NCBI GenBank assembly: GCA_038049695.1
Contig: CP142456.1
Span: forward strand, 20,122,501 to 20,186,500
Direction: 5' to 3'
Length of the DNA: 64,000 nucleotides
DNA from: Cinnamomum chago
Lineage: Eukaryota > Streptophyta > Magnoliopsida > Laurales > Lauraceae
The position numbers and the translations under genes were made by a program. The number at the start of each line of letters is the position of its first letter. Position 1 is the stretch's first letter. Positions 22,828 through 36,569 of this stretch are shown in pieces. The notes beneath the pieces are model-generated. The model was not told the origin of the DNA and made no database searches. It saw only the letters and a list, made by a program, of their open reading frames with translations.

Positions 22828-25817
22828 TGTAAGACCCTGACCCCGCCTAAGCTTATTTAACATCTACTAATCTTAATTAGGTGTCCAATATATGTTTTGG
22901 ATGGTCTTGTGATAGAATAAGTAGATTAGTGGAGTGTTGAACCAACTTAGGTAGACCTATGACCTTTTTGATAATTTTGAGGCACACATGTGTTGCCAAA
23001 GTCTAATGGGTTTAGGTACATTTCACTAAGCATGTCATGAACAATAATCTTCATGTTTTGGTCCAACCCATCTTGATCCATTTCCAAGCCCAAAACAACC
23101 CCAAGCCCTTTTCCCCAAATTTCCTTGAGAACTTGGACTTGCATGCAAAACCTGGGAAACGTTTCCCATTTAAACAATCAAACCACCGTCCCTCATCCTG
23201 TTTCTCCATTTTCACTAAGAGAGAGGAGTCCTCTTTCTCTTCTTCTCTCCTCTTCATCTTCCTCTACCCATCTTTCTTTTCCTTCTTCCTCAATTGGTTA
23301 GAAGAGCTCTTGCAAGTTGGAGTTAAGGATTGCAACTTCATTTTCTCAATCTTAGTTAAGCCTCCATCTTCCTCAAACTATTAATTCATCTCCTCCATTG
23401 ACAAGGTTTGCACTCAAGCATCTCTTCCTTAATCACAATCAACCAAGGAGCTGTATATGTGAGTAATCTCAAGTCCATCATCTTTCCCATCATCAACAAC
23501 ATCTTCTTCAAGTTTATTTCTCTCCATTCCACATCCAATCTTCTCTATTGGTAATAACCCATCTTCTAAATGATCTTCTAAGCTTAGTATGAACTATTTG
23601 GATTCATTTAAAGTACATGCATGTTAATAGATTTCCATTTATTGCATTCATCATTGTAGGAAGGTGATTTGAGCTTAAGAATTTTGATGGTTTTATTTGG
23701 ATTGGATCAAGAAGAAAGATTAGAGGGGAAAGCACCATTTAAGGCAAGTAATGAGCAATTATTAATGTATGCATGTGATTTATCCTTGATTGAATAATGA
23801 GGTTCAATTGTGTATTTAGATTCAGCCCATTTCCTTCAATTTGATTAATATTGGAATGGGTTCTTGTAATGGATTAATGTGGAATGTAAATTGGATGATT
23901 TATAGATTTCATGAGCACTTTGGAGGTCCCTTTTGTCCAGGTTTATACATTATAAAGTTGGGTTTTAGGTATGGAGAATAGGCCCCAGAAAACAGAGCAT
24001 TTAAGCTCAGTTTTTCTGTGTGCAAAATGGGTACAGTGTGCTTCCCGCTCTAGCCAAGCCACTTGGTCGCTCGGGCTAGTCAATTTCTGCCCAGAAAATT
24101 GGTCACAGAATGCTGTCCGCTCGAGCGGATCATTGGGCCCGCTCGAGTGGGTAGGCCCAGTAGGCCCAATAGTGTAAACTTTGAACGACCATAACATTTG
24201 ATCCGTACGGCAGATGTTGGAGTTCCACATATCGTGGGGAAGCTCTTGGAATATACAAACCATTGGTCCACACATCCTAATGATCAGAGATTGGGAGTGG
24301 AAGTTGAAATGTAGACCATTGAATCAGGCCTTATCTTTTTTTGGAAAAAGAGACTTTAAATCTAGTTTGGACCCTAAATTGGAACCCATGTACTAAACCC
24401 TTCATAATCAATCCCCAAAGATGATTGTGGCATAAACACTAAACCAATAAAGTTTTTAAGGTGTAAAGGATTAGCCTTGTCGGTCCATAGAATGGTACCC
24501 ATCACCGATTATCATAGTCAGATGGAAATCATAACACATGAGAAATCTTGGGCTGAGATCATCTCATGTGCTTGCCCGTCTTGTCTAGAACTTCACCTTG
24601 GGTGTTGATTTAGAGGAATCCGATGTACCTCACACATACACAACGTGACACCAAGAAAATGTAGCACGTGCAGCGAGTTAGCTAAAATTATATCGAAATG
24701 GACGGTTAGTGACGAAGGGTAATTAGATTAGGTTTGATTAGTAAACCTCCTTGATTCTATTAATCAAATTGCATTTACATATTGCTATTGATTTTATTAT
24801 TGTCCTCAAATATCTCAAGAATTGTTATATGCATTATTCGTATTACTTCTCAATGATTATTGCTATTGTCTTACAAATGTATCATACATTGATGTGAATA
24901 GCGGACTAAGTAAATATGATTAGATTGATTGAAATGAATTGGAATGGAATCTAAAGATTCGAAATGAATTGAGTGTATAAGTCTTACTCAAGTCATGGTG
25001 ATTGAATTGAATGAGTCAGCACTACTTAGCTTCGACCGGACGATACTCACCGGGGTGGGTCTTGGTTTAGAATTGTTAACGCTGCTGCGCAATAGGTAGT
25101 CTGGAGCACCGAAACTCCAGAATTAGGTAGCAAGGAGAACCTTTGACCGGGTCACTGGTGACAACCCAAAACGCATGCTCTCTATTAAGGGAGAATTGAG
25201 CAAATGTAGTAGCCAATAGAATGTAAGTATTGATTTGTGATTTGATAAATCATGATTTATTCTTAATGCACAATGTGCTTAGCCTCCGATTATTTTACTT
25301 CTTTTAATCTTCCGTTAATAACTCAAATTGAAATAACATGTGTTAATCTTAATTACTTATACATTGTTGAATCGTTGTATTCATGGTGCTACACTTGGTG
25401 TCACAAGGATCCAGGTTAACGAGGAGGATAATTGATAGTTCTCCAGATTAGAGAGTTGACCGGTAAGGACAATGGTTGACTTTGACCGCCGGAGTACGCA
25501 TAAGAGTGGTAATTATGGCTTAAGACTAGATAGTGCACCTTTCACTTAGCTTAAGTATGCATTTGATGGTTTAAATTATTAGCTTTGTAAAGACTGATTG
25601 TTATGTAAGAGATTGGTTAATGGACTGCTCATAGCTTTGATATTGATATTGTACATACTTCCACACGTGTCAGTGAGTAATCCTCACACGTGTAAAGTGG
25701 AATTTTTTCATTTGTGAATTCGGATTTGGTCTGGAACAGGTGTAAGTTCACGAGAGTACGCGCGTCACACCTTGGGAACCCCCCTAATGAGGGAATTCTC
25801 GGGTTCAGGATGTGACA
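22828..25817 (+). mobile_element. Solo LTR, Ty3/gypsy type, 3.0 kb
   Basis: It starts TGTAAGACCCTGACCCC and ends GGGTTCAGGATGTGACA, flanked by perfect 5-bp target duplications GAAAC (22823-22827 and 25818-25822). The end pattern is typical of long chromovirus LTRs, and orientation is taken from the GTGACA 3' end. No gag or pol is present. A stretch near 24118-24156 has two CCGCTCGAG words around a GGGCCC, forming a local inverted repeat. Frames of 60-115 codons inside have no recognisable domains. Confidence 0.85.
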
Positions 25818-26874
25818 GAAACTCCCCACATAAACCATCTCTCACACTCTCCTACCTCATCAACTCATGCGAGTTGACTCCAGAATATGCCATTTACGCT
25901 TTAGGCGATGCAAATGGATGATTACAAGCCATGTGAAGAATTGAATGCAGTCTAACAACACCATTTTGAGAGCATATAGGCTACCTAATTTAGCCTCGCT
26001 TAGGCCGGCCGTTCTAGCGTAGGAGACGGATACGTTGATATAGCCTTTTTTTCTAAGTTGTTTTCATCACTATACATGGGCTTGATGCATTTAATTTTAA
26101 TGGGTTATACTCTGATTAATGATATTGTAGTTTTACTTTCTGTTTTTCCTTTTCTTTTGTAGTATCGAGATTTTAGTTATCTATGTTAACATACATTATT
26201 ATTATTTTATCAATTGGGGCTGAGGGGTTTTTATTTTCAATAATGTTTGGTTGCAGTTGAATTGGTTCTTACTTGAATAATCAATGAAACCGATGGTAAT
26301 TTTCTACTCTTTTACAATACTATTTCACCTGCAACCATATCTTCTAGTGCTTGTCATACAGTTGTGCTTAGTGAACTTTGTGTTTATGCAGGTACTAAAT
26401 CTCATTGATATGGTTATTGAGATTATTTAGAAGAATTTAAAAAAATGAAAACATAAATATGAATCATGAAGGGGATGGGTGCTTCAAGTTAAAACTATGA
26501 TTGATTCTTCAAGCACAAAAAATTTCATCTTATTATATTACAGTTGCATGCTACATATTGTTCATAGTGAAAATAGAGATTGAACCTTTTTGTTTGATAC
26601 ATGACACATCACCTTATGGCTGTATTGAAGCCTTGACTTGCTCTCATTTGATATGAACCAAAACTCATTATCTGCAATGTTTTTTAGTTTTACTTTTTAA
26701 ATACTCATTTTCCTTCCTTAACTTGCTCATTTGATATGACCTTTTCATTGAATTCTATAGGTATTGTTTTCATGAGCATGCTTTTTTTTTTTCTTTTCAT
26801 AGTGTGCTTAGAATACTTGGCTTCAATAACTGTAAATTCTTTTTCATTGTTGTCCTATTACCATCTTGGTTTAA

Positions 26875-27361
<487 letters not shown>

Positions 27362-28643
27362 GTTTGACGCTCCGAAAGAAAATCAAGCTCCTCGGCGGCG
27401 AGAACCACCGGAACCATTACTCATCAAACGGAGCACATGGACGGCTTTAACATGCTTTAAAAGGGCTGCACGTCAAATTTCAGGTCATTCCGACAATGTT
27501 TGACCCGACTTTGATTCTTCGAAAGAAAATCAACGCTACCGGCGTCGGAGCACCCCGGAACCATAACATCCAAATCAGAGCTAATGGATCATCTCAAAAT
27601 GACTCCAACAAGCTCCTTGTCAAATTTCAGGTCAATCGGGCATCGGTTGACCACACATCAAAGCTAGACACCTTCCTCACAACAAAATCAAGCCTAGCAA
27701 TGACGGGAACCCAAACGGCTTCGAAACTCAAATAAAAGCCCATGGTTGGTCCTATTTACTGCTCGGGAAGCTCCACGTCAAATCTCAGGTCATTCCGACA
27801 TCGTTTGACCTAGTTTCAACTCTTGACAAAAATCGGCAACTCTACGCGGTAAAGTCTTCGGCTTTTCCAAAAAAATAGGAAACTTTGTGCCTGGTTTTGC
27901 ACGACTTCTCGTTGGGTTTTCTCCAAAAGAACCAAGCCAAAAAATGAGAAAAAATGTCAAGAAACATACAGGAGGAAAAGAAGCAAAAAAGCTCGAAAAA
28001 CGGTCGACAAAAGGGGACCTATGGGACCGGGTCGCCGGATTTTCGCCACCTTTTCAGATTCTTTTCGCATTTCAGGAGTTCCAGCCCCTGTGATTTCCTG
28101 AGAATCTGATTTTTGATGCTCGGAAATGACTGATCTTCGTCGACATCTCGGATCCACCTTGAAAGTGCACTTTCTGTCCGACCGATCGAGAAATCGACAA
28201 GATAGATGTCACCGGCCCGCTGGTATCAACCAATGCCTGAAGTTGCATGATCATCCGATATCGATCAACATGAAGATCCATCGTCGATCATTGCAAGAAG
28301 AATTCCAAAAGACGCGGCACGGCCCGCGACTCTTCAACTCCTCGGCAACCACTTAATGTTGTTAATTGACCCAACTAAATGCGATCATTAACTCATTATT
28401 TTGGACGGCCCAATCAGAAGCAAGGAAATGAGAGTTACAAGTCCAAATCATCATGACATTAAAGTTATGAAACTCCTCTCATCATGGAGATTAAAGGCGA
28501 TTAAATGCCCATTATCTCCACCGGCCAATCAGAAGCCAAGAAAAAAGAGTTACAAAACAAAGGATTTAAAACTTGCAACTCCTCCCATTATGTGGTTTTA
28601 ATGCATTAAAGCCCATAAAGTCACCTAAAGGCCACCAAATGCC

Positions 28644-28650
28644 TATAAAA
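28644..28650 (+). promoter_or_regulatory. TATA box in 5' LTR
   Basis: TATAAAA within GCCTATAAAAGGAGG, preserved at the same place in the 3' LTR (49255-49261), so it is the likely promoter of the element's genomic transcript. The first transcribed bases would lie about 30 bases further on, near the CAAAAGACACAC segment. Confidence 0.7.
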
Positions 28651-29087
28651 GGAGGTACTCCAAGAAGTCAAAAGACACACAGAGAATCCCGGAATTCCGA
28701 ACTCAAGATCTAGAAGTCCTGCTACTCTGAAGAAACTCTGCTGCAACAAACACCCAAAAGGTGATCAAAGTCCCTTGCCCCTCTTCTTCTACTCAACATG
28801 GCCAAGACGCGGCTCTTTAACCCGTCTCTTCGTTTTTCATTGGGTATAGGACCTTCCCTTGGTCCTTATCCTCTAAAAAACTGAAGTCCAAGCCAAGCCA
28901 AAAAATCAAAGCATCAAGCGTTCTCTTCTGAAGGATGATGACGAAGTCCATACATGACTTGCGACCGTCAAATTCCCACGATCTCCTGAGAAGTCAAATT
29001 CCCTTTCTTACTTTTCTATTGTACTTTGTTTTTTTTAAGAGACAAAAAAATCACAATTCTTGTCTTTCATTTTGATAAGATTTGTAA

Positions 29088-29170
29088 ATCGCCTTTCACG
29101 GCACAAAATCGCCTCCTACGGCAAAAAATCGCCTCTCATGGCAAACTCGCCTTCCACGGCAAACAAAAAT
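29088..29170 (+). repeat. 18-19-bp tandem repeat near LTR end (5' copy)
   Basis: About five units of 'atcgcctxxcacggcaaaa' are seen here. The 3' LTR has only two or three at 49735-49790, so the array changed length after insertion. Confidence 0.75.
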
Positions 29171-29455
29171 GAAATCGCCTCTAATGGCATTAAAAAATTG
29201 TCTCTCTTCTTAAATATATGTGCAATTTGGAAAGTTAGAAAAAAGGATGATTTCCTTTCTACTTGCGAAGGTGGATCTTCGGATCACCATTTCTAAATTC
29301 CAAGTAGAATAGAAAATCTGGGATACCCGTACAAAAATATAAGATGCCCTTTTTTTTCTCCCCCTTTCCTGCCTCCATTTCGATTTTTCCTCTCAGCGAC
29401 CCCGGGGACGGATGGGAGAGGAGAGGAAAGAGAAAAGAAATCGGGTCCATCAAGC

Positions 29456-29473
29456 TGGCATACCCGATGGGAC
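29456..29473 (+). other. Candidate primer-binding site
   Basis: TGGCATACCCGATGGGAC starts three bases after the LTR end, as expected for a tRNA 3' end beginning TGG. The matching tRNA is not recognised from memory. Confidence 0.4.
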
Positions 29474-29639
29474 CAGTTCATTAGAGAACGCGATGCTTGA
29501 ATTCTTAGGCTCCTTTCTAGTTGGTAGCCTATGTTGGATCTTGCGTCAAAAAAAAATGAGATGGGATTTTTGGAAAATTTCTACCTTTAAACTTATTTCC
29601 ATTCTTTCTCATTTCAAAAATAAAAAATAAAAAATTTCA

Positions 29640-30722
29640 AAAATCTAAAAAAAAAATGATTTCTTTTTGGATTCAAATTTGAGAAACTTTGATCCTCTCC
29701 CCTTTGAACTTGATAGCTCACAGAAATGTTCGCAGCTATTGTTCTTATCGGGGGATGGGCCATCTTTTCTCTTTGATGAATCCGATAGGGATTTCAAAAA
29801 AAAAAAAATCTTTTCTTTGGAATTAAATTTGAGGAAGTTTGGTCCCCTCCTTTTCGGATTTAGCGCTCGCAGAAATGTTTGAGCCCTTATTCGGATTGGA
29901 ATACCGTTCTTTTTCTTTGATGAATCCAAAAAAAAAAAAATCAAAAATTTTTCAAAACCCACTAAGGTTGCACCAATTGCGTTCTTTGACCGAAGTGGAT
30001 CTAAGAAAAGCCTTGTCCAGAGTGTGGAGACAGCTAGACTGTTCGAGGCAAGGGTCCTCCAAACGAGTTCATTAAGTAATCCTACCCTTACATGGGGGCT
30101 GATCTATCTACTAAGGTTTCATAAGACCGAATTGAAAACCTTTGTGGTCCTTCAAAAACTTTCAAAAAAAAAAAAAAAAAAAACTTTCGTCATTTTTTAG
30201 TTTACATCTTAGAAATCTTGGTTCTCTCCTTTTTGGATTTAGCGCTCACAGAAATGTTTTAGCCCTTATTCAGATTGGAACACCATTTGCTCTCTTTTAT
30301 GAACCTGATTTTGACCTTTCAAAAATCCCATCTCGTGTCCATTCCAAGGATGCGATTTGCAACATTTGTGCCTAGCGGTGCTAGTACGCCCTACCGGGTC
30401 TACTGTATTCGCGACCAACACATTTGTTTATCCAACCTTATATCATCTTACCTCAAGTGAGTCTCGCTTCTCGGTAATTTGAATTAAGGTCCACAATTGC
30501 TTCTAGCAGTCACTGGAATGCTCGCTCTGAGCCTCCTGTACTTGCGTTCAGAACAATTGTATCCTCTATGGCTTTTTGCCTTCTTTCGTCTCGCCTGGAC
30601 TGGGCTATGTTCCCTCGAGCAATTTGAAAAGACAAAACCACAGTTCTTTCCCATTTATGATCACTATATTCTTGTGATTACTGATGGGCGTGGTCTTGTT
30701 TCAGAAGTTTTCCAAAACTAAC
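29640..30722 (+). repeat. Repeat-bearing untranslated leader
   Basis: Three diverged copies of a leader unit occur at about 29660-29745, 29815-29890 and 30195-30275, each with 'gg(a/t)ttxaxcgctcxcagaaatgtt' and, in most, a poly(A) tract. Between the second and third copies is 'ggttgcaccaattgcgttctttg', which also occurs near 3115. No gene is seen; the short frames on both strands come from the repeats. Confidence 0.65.
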
Positions 30723-30723
30723 A

Positions 30724-31740
30724 ATGGTAGCTTTATTAACCATCACGTTCGATGAAAACAAGTACCAGATTATGCTCCAGGAGAAGCAAAACAAGCGCAC
30801 TCATAAGCGCCATACTAGCTGCCGAAGCGTTACCTCCCTTGGCAAATCTCAGAACACCCGGTCGACCTCTACTCCCCGGACCATCATCTTCGGGTCGATG
30901 GGACCATTCCCACTTCCCGCAGAGGAAATCGCACCTGCCAAGAAGTAGAAGATCGCCCCACAATGTGTCACTGCCATGACACCAAGGGCGAACACGAAGA
31001 AACCTGAAGCCCGTGGCAACCCCACGAAGCCTCAACCTGCAGAGAACCAGGTCTACTCTAAGACTTGGTCCCCAAGACCTTCGCCAAAACAAAGGAGGTC
31101 TCGAGCATCTACAAGGCCAGCATACCTGGCCCCTCTCAAAGAAAACCGGTTCTATCCTCTTGCATACATGAAGGAGGAGAAACCAGCCCATTGCCTGACA
31201 AAGAAGGCAACCCATCATGAGTCGGCTTGCTGTTACAAGCCAAAAATCAAATCATACATCACCAGTCCTCTGCAAGAACCTGCCAAGGCCTGCACTCCTG
31301 CAGTTCAACCCTTTATCTCAACGGGGGTTGAACTCGCAAAATTCAAAGCTTCACTACGACAGTCGAAGGACCGAGTCCAAATCCTGTCTATGCTCAGCTT
31401 CAAAGAAGACATGCTTGGCTGCTGCGCTTGCTGGAGTACATCCTTCATTGCTAGAGCCCTGCCAGAGTTGACAAAAGCTCAAATTGCATATCGCATACGT
31501 CGCCGCATGTTGTATCGACAAAAGAGATTAAAGAAGCAAAGGACTCAGCATCCTATCCTCCAAGTCTCCCAAAAATGGGTCGAAAAAGAAAGACCCAGTC
31601 AAGTTGCTGCTGTCCAAATGGTTGGCAAAACCAGAAGACACCAGAAGTCGGCAACCAAAATTCGTGTCCGACGACCGGTGACTCGCAGCGTCTCCTGGAT
31701 GCGAAGACATCTGGAAGAATCTTCTACTCCTTCAAGCTAG
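30724..31740 (+). pseudogene. Extra ORF (ORF1) upstream of gag
   Basis: A single frame runs from ATG 30724 to TAG 31740, about 338 codons, with one internal stop (TAG, 30946-30948). The predicted protein is strongly basic, with runs such as RIRRRMLYRQKRLKKQR, and has no domain I recognise. It is in the same frame as gag and ends 36 bases before the first gag ATG. An ORF of unknown function before gag is a known trait of Ogre-type Tat elements, so this is probably the equivalent. It is not a gag duplicate: none of the gag core words occur in it. Confidence 0.65.
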
Positions 31741-31776
31741 GGACAATGGAGTAATCCTTCCTCAAGCTCTTCAAGA

Positions 31777-33615
31777 ATGAGCCCCAGCTCAGTCACTAGG
31801 ACAATCTCCTCATTCAAATCACGGGGGATGAACGTCTTGGCTACAAACTCTGAGCAACCTCGTAATCCACCTCCGGATGAAACGGCCGCACGCATCCAGT
31901 AATTGGAGCAAGGTCAGCAGAGGATTGAGGCTCTCATGGAGAATCTTCTTCTCACTTTGTAGCGTTAAGAAAACAACCAATCTCCTCCCGATAACGAGGA
32001 AAATGTAGAAAACAGTGAGTCACACGCCCTTACCAAAAAGGATGTTGACGATATCCTCGCTAAAGCAAAAGAAGAGGATACACTAAAGGAGCATGGGATC
32101 AAGCCACCATATCCCTTATGGATGGACTCGGTCCCGTTCCCTACAAAATTCAAGCAACCTACTCTCCAAACATATACGGGGAAAGGTTCAGCCAGACAAC
32201 ACGTCATCCACTTCAAAATATTGACGGGAGCTATCGCATATCAAGATGCCCTCAAGATCCGTCTCTTTGTAAGTACCCTAAAAGGTACGGCCTTCGATTG
32301 GTACTCCACTCTGCCGGAAGACTCCATCCAAAATTGGGCCATGCTAGAGACACGCTTCTTGACCCACTTCAAAGGTGAGGATCATCCTGTTACTATGGCA
32401 CAACTCTGTAGCCTAAGACAGGGAGAGAATGAGTCAACTTACGACTTCATTCACAAGTGGAAGGCAATGGCATACAAGTGCTCAGATGTGCTACCACAAG
32501 CGTCGCTCGTCGACATCTGCTGTAACAACATGAGAGCGAGAATCCGCTCCATGATTATCGGCAACAAATCAAAGAACCTGGGAGAACTCCTAGAAGTTTC
32601 TATGGAGGCTGAAACGGTGATCAGTGACCTCAACAGTCAGCAGTCATCATCAAAGAAAGAGCCGGCTACCATTACGACCTCAAAGCCAAAGAAAAAGGAG
32701 GTTCTTAATGTGCAACCCAAGTCATCTCCTCAACAGCCAAAGAAAGTTGAAAGCAAAGCTGCAGGTAAGAAACCTGAACTCTCTGATGCCTTTAGAGAAC
32801 AAGTAAAGAAAAAATACCCGTTCGATGAAGATGTTGAAGAAATCTTCGAGGCTCTCGTAGCAAATGGTAAACTCACCCTGCCTGAGCCCAAAAGACCGGG
32901 AGATGTTGGCAAAACCAATGATCCTCGATATTGTCCATACTATCAAATGATCTCGCACCCTCTCAATCAATGTTTCGTTGTGAGAGAGAAGATCAACGAG
33001 ATGTGGAAAAATGGAGTCATCACCTTTGACAAAAACTATGGGCATGCCTCTGTCAACATGGTGTCGTATGGACAAACTTCAAAATCACCAAAAGAGAAGA
33101 CCACTACTTCCTTTAGGGTGATAAAAATGACCCAAACGTCCCAAGAGTTGGTCTCTTATCCAACACCTGACGGACAACCTATATGGGTACATCCCGATCT
33201 CCTAGAAGATGAAAATTGGGAGATCGTCAAAATAAAGCATACCGCTCTACAGCGAAGGCAAGCCAAGAGACAACTCCGCAAGCTCAAGCAGCAGGAGAAA
33301 GCTCAACCAAAACAAGAAGTCCCTGAAAAGGCAGAGACCTCTTCCACTGCTTCGCTGGGGGCAACGGAAGAATCCAAGGCTTCAAAGGTGGAAAGAAAAT
33401 TCACCCTTGGTGATTTCATGCCACCTCAATTCAGAAATGAAATTGCGCAAGGGGCATTATACTCTTGCAATTCGGTGATTGGATTCTCCATGGATGGATA
33501 CGAGTCCAGTGACATCGCCAGTGACACCGACGAGTGGGAGGAATCCATTGAAATAAGAGAATACCTCTTTGACGAAGAATGGGTTCTCGAATCTCACCTT
33601 ATGCCGGTAATCTGA
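31777..33615 (+). pseudogene. gag of Tat element
   Basis: The frame opens at ATG 31777 and is broken by three early stops between about 31903 and 31967, after which 32122-33615 is open for 497 codons. It carries the retrotransposon gag core (YTGKGSARQHVIHFK, LFVSTLKGTAFDWYSTLP, W..LETRFLTHF, LCSLRQGENESTYDFIHKW). Further on is a CPYYQMISHPLNQCFVVREKI segment, reminiscent of the cysteine-bearing nucleocapsid region of Tat gag. A coding-like acidic/serine-rich region continues beyond the TGA at 33613 to about 34380 with further stops. Function in life would be assembly of the cytoplasmic virus-like particle. Confidence 0.85.
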
Positions 33616-34382
33616 TATAACCCATATAGGCAACAGGGATCCTGGTTCGCTGATGAAGGAGACCAAGAACCTGTTCAAGGAAATGCTATTGACTCAGCAC
33701 CCGTCAACGCTCCAGCGGAACTCAATCATGTTGAACCACAAGGGGCAGACGAAGAAGAAGATTTGGCTCCCATGCCTGATCCTGAAGAGTATGCGCAGAT
33801 CTTGTAGCGCCTTGCCTTAGAACAAGAGCAAGATCTTCACGATCAAAATTCGGAACCGGAAGTCCCTGAAAATCAACAGGTACCTCCTCCCTCAACTCCT
33901 GAAAATGGAGAAGACTGCTGGATAGATGATCCTCTCACATCCGATGATGACTCCGACTCCCAACAGTCCACTCTGGGGGAATCTCCCATCAGGGCAACTT
34001 GCGATGCGATAACTCCGGATGATAGTGCCGCTGAAGCATCATCTATAGAAGACACATACTCTCCGGCTACACCTGATAGTATATCTTCCGGAGCCACATT
34101 TTCTCGGGTGACTTCCACTGAGATAACATCTTCTCAACCTTCGCCCCCTGAAACCGTGACGTCGCAACTCACAACTCTTCCGACCGGTCCACTTGAAGAG
34201 ACTTTAGCCGATGGAGACCTGGTCAGCTGGTCCTAGATACCTGAGCTCATAGGAGACGTCTGGACCGACAAATTACTCGATGAAGGAGAAAAGTTGATGG
34301 ATGCTTTTCAAGATTTGTTCCCGAAAAATGCTCCATGCAACGCAATCACTGAGGATGGTGCTCTGCTGCAGACACATCTTCA

Positions 34383-35350
34383 GTAAACGAGAAGGATCAA
34401 CCCTTGGATCCCAAGGACAATTTTTCAAATGAAGGCCTTTCTCAAGAAGCCCTTGAAGTTGGTAGAGTTACCCGTTCTGGCCGGGATTACCACAAAAACT
34501 ACAACCAACCTTCTTCTTTTTCTTATGTATTTCCTTCGGGAACACAAAATGTAAACGCCCCAAGTGGCAACAATAATGAACATGCAGGCCCGAAGGAGGC
34601 TTTCAAGTACGACTTGATTGAGCACTTCAAATACATACCTGCATGACTACACATCCTAGACTTATTACGAATGTCTCCACAAACTCGTGATAGTCTCATT
34701 TCAGAACTGCAAAGACTGAATGCGGATGTCAACAAACATGCCCCACAAGTCCTACAAATTGAAATGGACTATAGGGTCAACAAATCAAATACTCCATCAA
34801 AGGGAGAAAAGAAGAAAACTGAGGGATCAGGCATTGAATGCCTCTTAGTTCAGAAAGCAACAAGTGCAACAATCGCCTTCGGTAAAGATGACCTCCTGCT
34901 AGGTGAGACAAAGCATAACCGACCCCTATACTTCACAGGGTACATTAAAGAAATGCCGATACACAGAGTCCAGATTGATCCAGGTTTTGCACTCAACTCA
35001 TCTCTACTTCGGCACTTGAAGAGCTGGGCATCCCACCTAGCAAGCTGAGTCACACGTTTGTATCTATCTTTGGGTACGATGGGAGCGCTAAAAGGCCTAT
35101 CGGTAAAATCAGGTTCAAGTTGCAAATCGGTGACCTTATCTCTGAAGTCACTGTGTATGCAATAAGAACCCCCTCATGCTAAAATATCCTTCTTGGACGT
35201 CCCTGGATCCATGAGAATGGTGTCATCCCTTCAACTCTACATCAATGCATCAAGTTCGTTGGCAACGACGGCTCGATACATCGAGTGTTTGTAGACAAAA
35301 AACCCTTCAAAGGCAAAGAAGTCCATTTTGCAGATGCTCAGATGTATTAA
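34383..35350 (+). pseudogene. Aspartic protease region of Tat polyprotein
   Basis: Following a frameshift near 34380 the reading continues through 34671-35048. It holds the protease core (RPLYFTGYIKEMPIHRVQID followed by PGFALN), with the catalytic Asp in an IDPG context as in Tat elements. A one-base frameshift near 35010 moves the remainder into the next frame, where ALEELGIPPSKL and the downstream LLGRPWIHENG signature are readable, with one TAA before ILLGRPW. The catalytic Asp is present but the chain is broken. Confidence 0.75.
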
Positions 35351-36569
35351 GATGAAAAAGAAGAAAAGGAGAAAGAAATAACACCCTTTGTCGAAAATCT
35401 CCAGAAAGATAAAGGCAAGGCTCCTCAGCGATCATCGGAAGAAAACAAACCTTCCTGTAGATCTGAAGAGAGAGATCCATCTCCCTTCATTGTTTCTCTC
35501 AAATCTTCCAAGCCCTTGGTCATAACAACCAGAGCAAAGAAGAGAAAGCAAAAGTCCGGGGGCAAGTTTGTCGTCTCCCTCGTGTCTATCATGCAAGACA
35601 TGGATTCAGAGTCAGAACCGGAAGACGATAGATACATCACCAAGCCAAGCTGACACTCAACAAGTTCAGCCTGCTCTACCTCCAATAGAGATGCTTGCTG
35701 ACGTAGAAGATCCTACGTCTGCTTCCTTCGTTGTTCCGACAACTTCAGCAGAAGAGAAGCCAATCTTCTTTCACAGATCAGAAGCTTCTTCGTTAAACTC
35801 CTTGCTTGAACCTTTCCAAAATGAAGGTATGCCTCAACTATTTCTATATAGTCCTATGGCACAAGCTATTATGAAGAAAATGGGTTATGACACTTAAAAC
35901 CCAGTCGGTCTGGGGCAAGGTCAGGTATTCTCAAACCATTGCAGCCCGCCTTGACCAAAAGTCAACTGGAAGATTGGAGACTCTACGGTCATATAGAATG
36001 ATCTTCACATGGGTTGGGGTATGATCCCGACGCTCCCATGAGACAGTTGACACAAATGCTAAGGAGTCGATCTGCCGACCAAGCCTCAACATCTCATGTC
36101 TTTGAAGACATTGCTCTCCCTGGATATCTCTTTGAAGAGTCACCTGTCAAGGATCCAAGAAGCTCTACCAATTCGTATGATTTCTCTGATGTTGAAGAGG
36201 AATTGTCCTATGATAAAGACATGTGGCATTCCAACCTAGAAAAGCCATCGTCTGCCATCGTCTCCAAAAGAAGTGCCCTACTTAGACCCAATTTCAACAG
36301 GCGATTGGGACCATCTCATAGCAAGCCTTGAGACGATCACCAATCCTAAAGACCCATGGCCAGAAACAAAACCTTGGCCTGAAAATGCCCTTGAAACTCC
36401 AGAAGGTTTCGTTGAGTTGGAAGCCTCCGAAAATATTGTGGACGAACCACCTTCGAACCTTCCAACAGAAGATAATGTTCAAAAGATAGACTTGGGAACA
36501 CCAGATAACCCACGTCCTCTATTCATAAGCAAGAATATAAAAGATGATGAGTTACCCGAGCATCTCTTT

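Larger units (their letters stand above)
27362..29452 (+). repeat. 5' LTR of Tat element, 5'-truncated
   Basis: It aligns with 47894-50060 of the 3' LTR. The first ~330 bases, including the TG terminus, are missing and the LTR abuts a cullin intron directly. The end is TCGGGTCCATCA as in the 3' LTR. It lacks about 50 bases present in the 3' LTR at about 48718-48768 and has more copies of an 18-19-bp 'tcgcct..cacggcaaa' repeat. Confidence 0.9.

Noticed and set aside
30736..31218. 160-residue minus-strand ORF opposite ORF1
   Set aside because: It is the antisense shadow of the ORF1 frame and has no recognisable motif.
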